From Clostridiales bacterium (GTDB lineage Bacteria > Bacillota > Clostridia > Lachnospirales > Lachnospiraceae): a DNA stretch of 64,000 nucleotides. Positions 62,487-64,000 of the stretch are shown here, in pieces (the first letter of the stretch is position 1; the number at the start of each line of letters is the position of its first letter). A program made the translations under genes and the position numbers. The stretch is from contig JAHAJA010000002.1 in assembly GCA_018372435.1 (NCBI GenBank), positions 1 through 64,000 of the forward strand, given 5' to 3'. A model generated the notes under the pieces. That model made no database searches and was not told the DNA's origin. It saw only the letters and a list, made by a program, of their open reading frames with translations.

Positions 62487-63254
62487 ATGAGAAAATTAGC
62501 AAAATTTATGGCACTTATGCTAGTTGCTACAATGGCTTTAGCAGGTTGTTCTAAGAAAGATAATAATGTAACAAAATCTTCAGGAGGTCAATTTGATGCA
62601 CCTCAAGCTGGAGACACAGTAGCAGAAATAGTAGTCAAAGACTTCGGTTCTATCAAAGTTAAATTCTTTGCTGATAAAGCACCTAAAGCAGTAGAAAACT
62701 TTGTTACACATGCAAAAGATGGATATTATGATGGAGTAACATTTCACAGAATTATTAGTGAATTTATGATTCAAGGTGGTGATCCTGACGGTACAGGAAT
62801 GGGTGGCGAAAGTATCTGGGGAGAGAATTTTGAAGATGAATTCTCTGATGACTTACTTCCTTTAAGAGGAGCATTATGTATGGCTAATGCTGGTAGTAAT
62901 ACAAATGGAAGTCAGTTTTTTATTGTACAGGCAAATCCTTTTGTACAAGAAGAAGTTGAACAAGCATTAACGAATAATGGATATGAATTAGGAAAAACAT
63001 ACTTAGACTCCTACAAGACCCTTATGAAAGCCGCTTATAATATTGAACTGAGTGATGAACAAGCAAAGTTATATATGGAAAAAGGGGGAACTCCTTGGCT
63101 GTTCAAAGCACATACAGTATTTGGACAAATCTATGACGATGCAAGTTATGATGTGCTAGATGCAATAGCGAATGTTGAGAAGAGCGATGAACAAAATGGT
63201 ATTCCAGCAGAGAAAGTAATAATAGAAACAATTAAGATTTCTGACTATAAGTAA
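62487..63254 (+). CDS. Cyclophilin-type peptidyl-prolyl isomerase lipoprotein
   Basis: The 255-residue protein has a lipoprotein signal (lipobox LAGC, Cys at residue 21) and a cyclophilin domain: AVENFVTHAKDGYYDGVTFHR with the catalytic Arg region, FMIQGGDPDGTGMGG, and LCMANAGSNTNGSQFFIV. A helical insertion of about 50 residues (about 150-200) separates the last strands from the core. It probably assists folding of exported proteins on the outer face of the membrane. GAAAGGAG precedes the ATG. Confidence 0.93.
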   Translation: MRKLAKFMALMLVATMALAGCSKKDNNVTKSSGGQFDAPQAGDTVAEIVVKDFGSIKVKFFADKAPKAVENFVTHAKDGYYDGVTFHRIISEFMIQGGDPDGTGMGGESIWGENFEDEFSDDLLPLRGALCMANAGSNTNGSQFFIVQANPFVQEEVEQALTNNGYELGKTYLDSYKTLMKAAYNIELSDEQAKLYMEKGGTPWLFKAHTVFGQIYDDASYDVLDAIANVEKSDEQNGIPAEKVIIETIKISDYK

Positions 63255-63268
63255 CAATAAGTAGCTTC

Positions 63269-63402
63269 ACATACTTTTTAGACGGAATGCTTTACACACC
63301 ATCAAAAAACAATCTTTACGAATTATCTGTCTAGTTGTAGATAATTTGTTGAAGATTGTTTTTTGATGGTGCATTTCAACGTATTCCGTCTGAAAAATAT
63401 GT
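63269..63402. repeat. 134-nt long imperfect palindrome
   Basis: The two arms (about 63269-63328 and 63339-63402) pair almost completely around a 10-nt loop. The perfect blocks are 63281-63288 with 63383-63390, 63297-63316 with 63352-63371 (20 bp), and 63321-63328 with 63339-63346. It contains no ORF. It could be a non-autonomous miniature element, a bidirectional terminator or the source of a double-stranded RNA. The rest of the 401-bp gap shows no further feature. Confidence 0.8.
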
Positions 63403-63655
63403 TATAGATATTCAAATTATGTTTTGCAACAGCATCTTCTATCATTTATAATTAAATTAATCTAGTATTTCACATATTATACATAAAATATTGCTATTAT
63501 AAGATTAAAAGGGTAACAGAAATGATTACTCGATATCAATTAATTCATTAGATACAATAACAAATGGACGGATTGAATAAGTAATAATGAATACGTTAGA
63601 AAGGATATGTTCACAGAAGTGATAAAATTCTCGTGATATATAAAGGGTGGTTTGT

Positions 63656-64000
63656 ATGGAAAATTTGAAAATACTTGTTGTTGATGATGAAAGCAGAATG
63701 AGAAAGTTAGTTGGTGATTTCCTCATTAAAAAAGGCTATGAAGTTATAGAAGCAGAAAATGGAGAGCAAGCAGTTGATTTATTCTTTCAAAACAAGAATA
63801 TAGCTCTTATTATACTTGACGTTATGATGCCTAAGATGGACGGTTGGCAAGTATGTCGAGAGATTCGTCAGTATTCTAAAGTGCCTATTATTATGCTTAC
63901 GGCTAAGAGTGATGAAAAAGATGAGTTACTTGGTTTTGAATTAGGTGTGGATGAATATATATCTAAGCCATTTAGCCCAAAGATACTTGTAGCAAGGGTA
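63656..64000 (+). CDS. Response regulator, receiver domain (partial)
   Basis: The frame opens at ATG 63656 after AAAGGGTGG and runs off the window after 115 codons. It is a CheY-like receiver: acidic DDE at 10-12, phosphoacceptor Asp in LIILDVMMPKMDGW (about residue 55), conserved Thr in IIMLTAKSDE and Lys in YISKPFSP. The sequence style is that of OmpR/PhoB-type regulators, but the output domain and any sensor kinase are outside the window. Confidence 0.92.
   Translation, partial: MENLKILVVDDESRMRKLVGDFLIKKGYEVIEAENGEQAVDLFFQNKNIALIILDVMMPKMDGWQVCREIRQYSKVPIIMLTAKSDEKDELLGFELGVDEYISKPFSPKILVARV

Overview
The window is a 64-kb piece of a low-GC, endospore-forming Firmicute chromosome. The complete spoIIIAA-AH operon, spoIVB, spo0A and the single-plus-strand gene layout point to the Clostridia. 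The gene set (VTC/DUF4956/CotH triad, CFI-box protein, Bax-inhibitor-like protein, tmRNA tag ADENLAYAA) suggests Lachnospiraceae (Clostridium cluster XIVa). The family-level placement is inference; no 16S or other taxonomic marker is present. Nearly every gene is on the plus strand. The exceptions are aroE, ymaF and decayed mobile-element remnants.

Layout. (1) 0.3-3.7 kb: VTC-fold polyphosphate polymerase-like protein, DUF4956 membrane protein and CotH-kinase-like protein. (2) 3.7-18.0 kb: aroE, then the spoIIIAA-AH operon followed by asp23, nusB, xseA, xseB, ispA, dxs, tlyA, nadK and argR. This resembles the Bacillus subtilis order but lacks accBC and folD. (3) 18.1-30.9 kb: an accessory block between argR and recN, genes that are normally close. 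It holds yebC, a DUF3788 protein, an IS3-family remnant, an anthrax-lethal-factor-like peptidase, an MltG-like protein, a zinc-ribbon HExxH protein, a shortened cis-prenyltransferase, a CFI-box protein, a 1294-residue Ig-like surface protein and a Bax-inhibitor-1 protein. (4) 31.1-35.5 kb: recN, spoIVB, spo0A. (5) 35.7-50.2 kb: glgA, a Na/Pi cotransporter behind a Pho-box-like repeat, gap, pgk, tpiA, a membrane MutS-like protein, gpmI, secG, rnr and smpB. (6) 50.7-56 kb: the tmRNA gene with a decayed serine recombinase fused against its 3' end, then about 3 kb of debris including a DNA adenine methylase fragment. Small conserved genes follow. (7) 56-62.3 kb: a maltose/maltodextrin-type ABC importer (binding protein and two permeases), malQ and a LacI regulator. 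(8) 62.5-64 kb: a cyclophilin lipoprotein, a 134-nt long palindrome and the start of a response regulator.

Function. SpoIIIA proteins form the mother-cell side of the channel across the forespore membranes. SpoIVB and Spo0A act in sigma-K signalling and in sporulation entry. gap-pgk-tpiA-gpmI covers lower glycolysis. The transporter plus MalQ should feed maltodextrin into it, while GlgA stores glucose as glycogen. rnr, smpB and ssrA sit together and act together in ribosome rescue and mRNA decay.

The most unusual signals are a promoter-driven, four-helix-junction-like RNA candidate upstream of rnr (47172-47244), the 134-nt palindrome near 63.3 kb, the short prenyltransferase/CFI-box pair, and the recombinase reading antisense into ssrA. 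All folds, promoters and family calls were made by eye. No database search or folding program was run.
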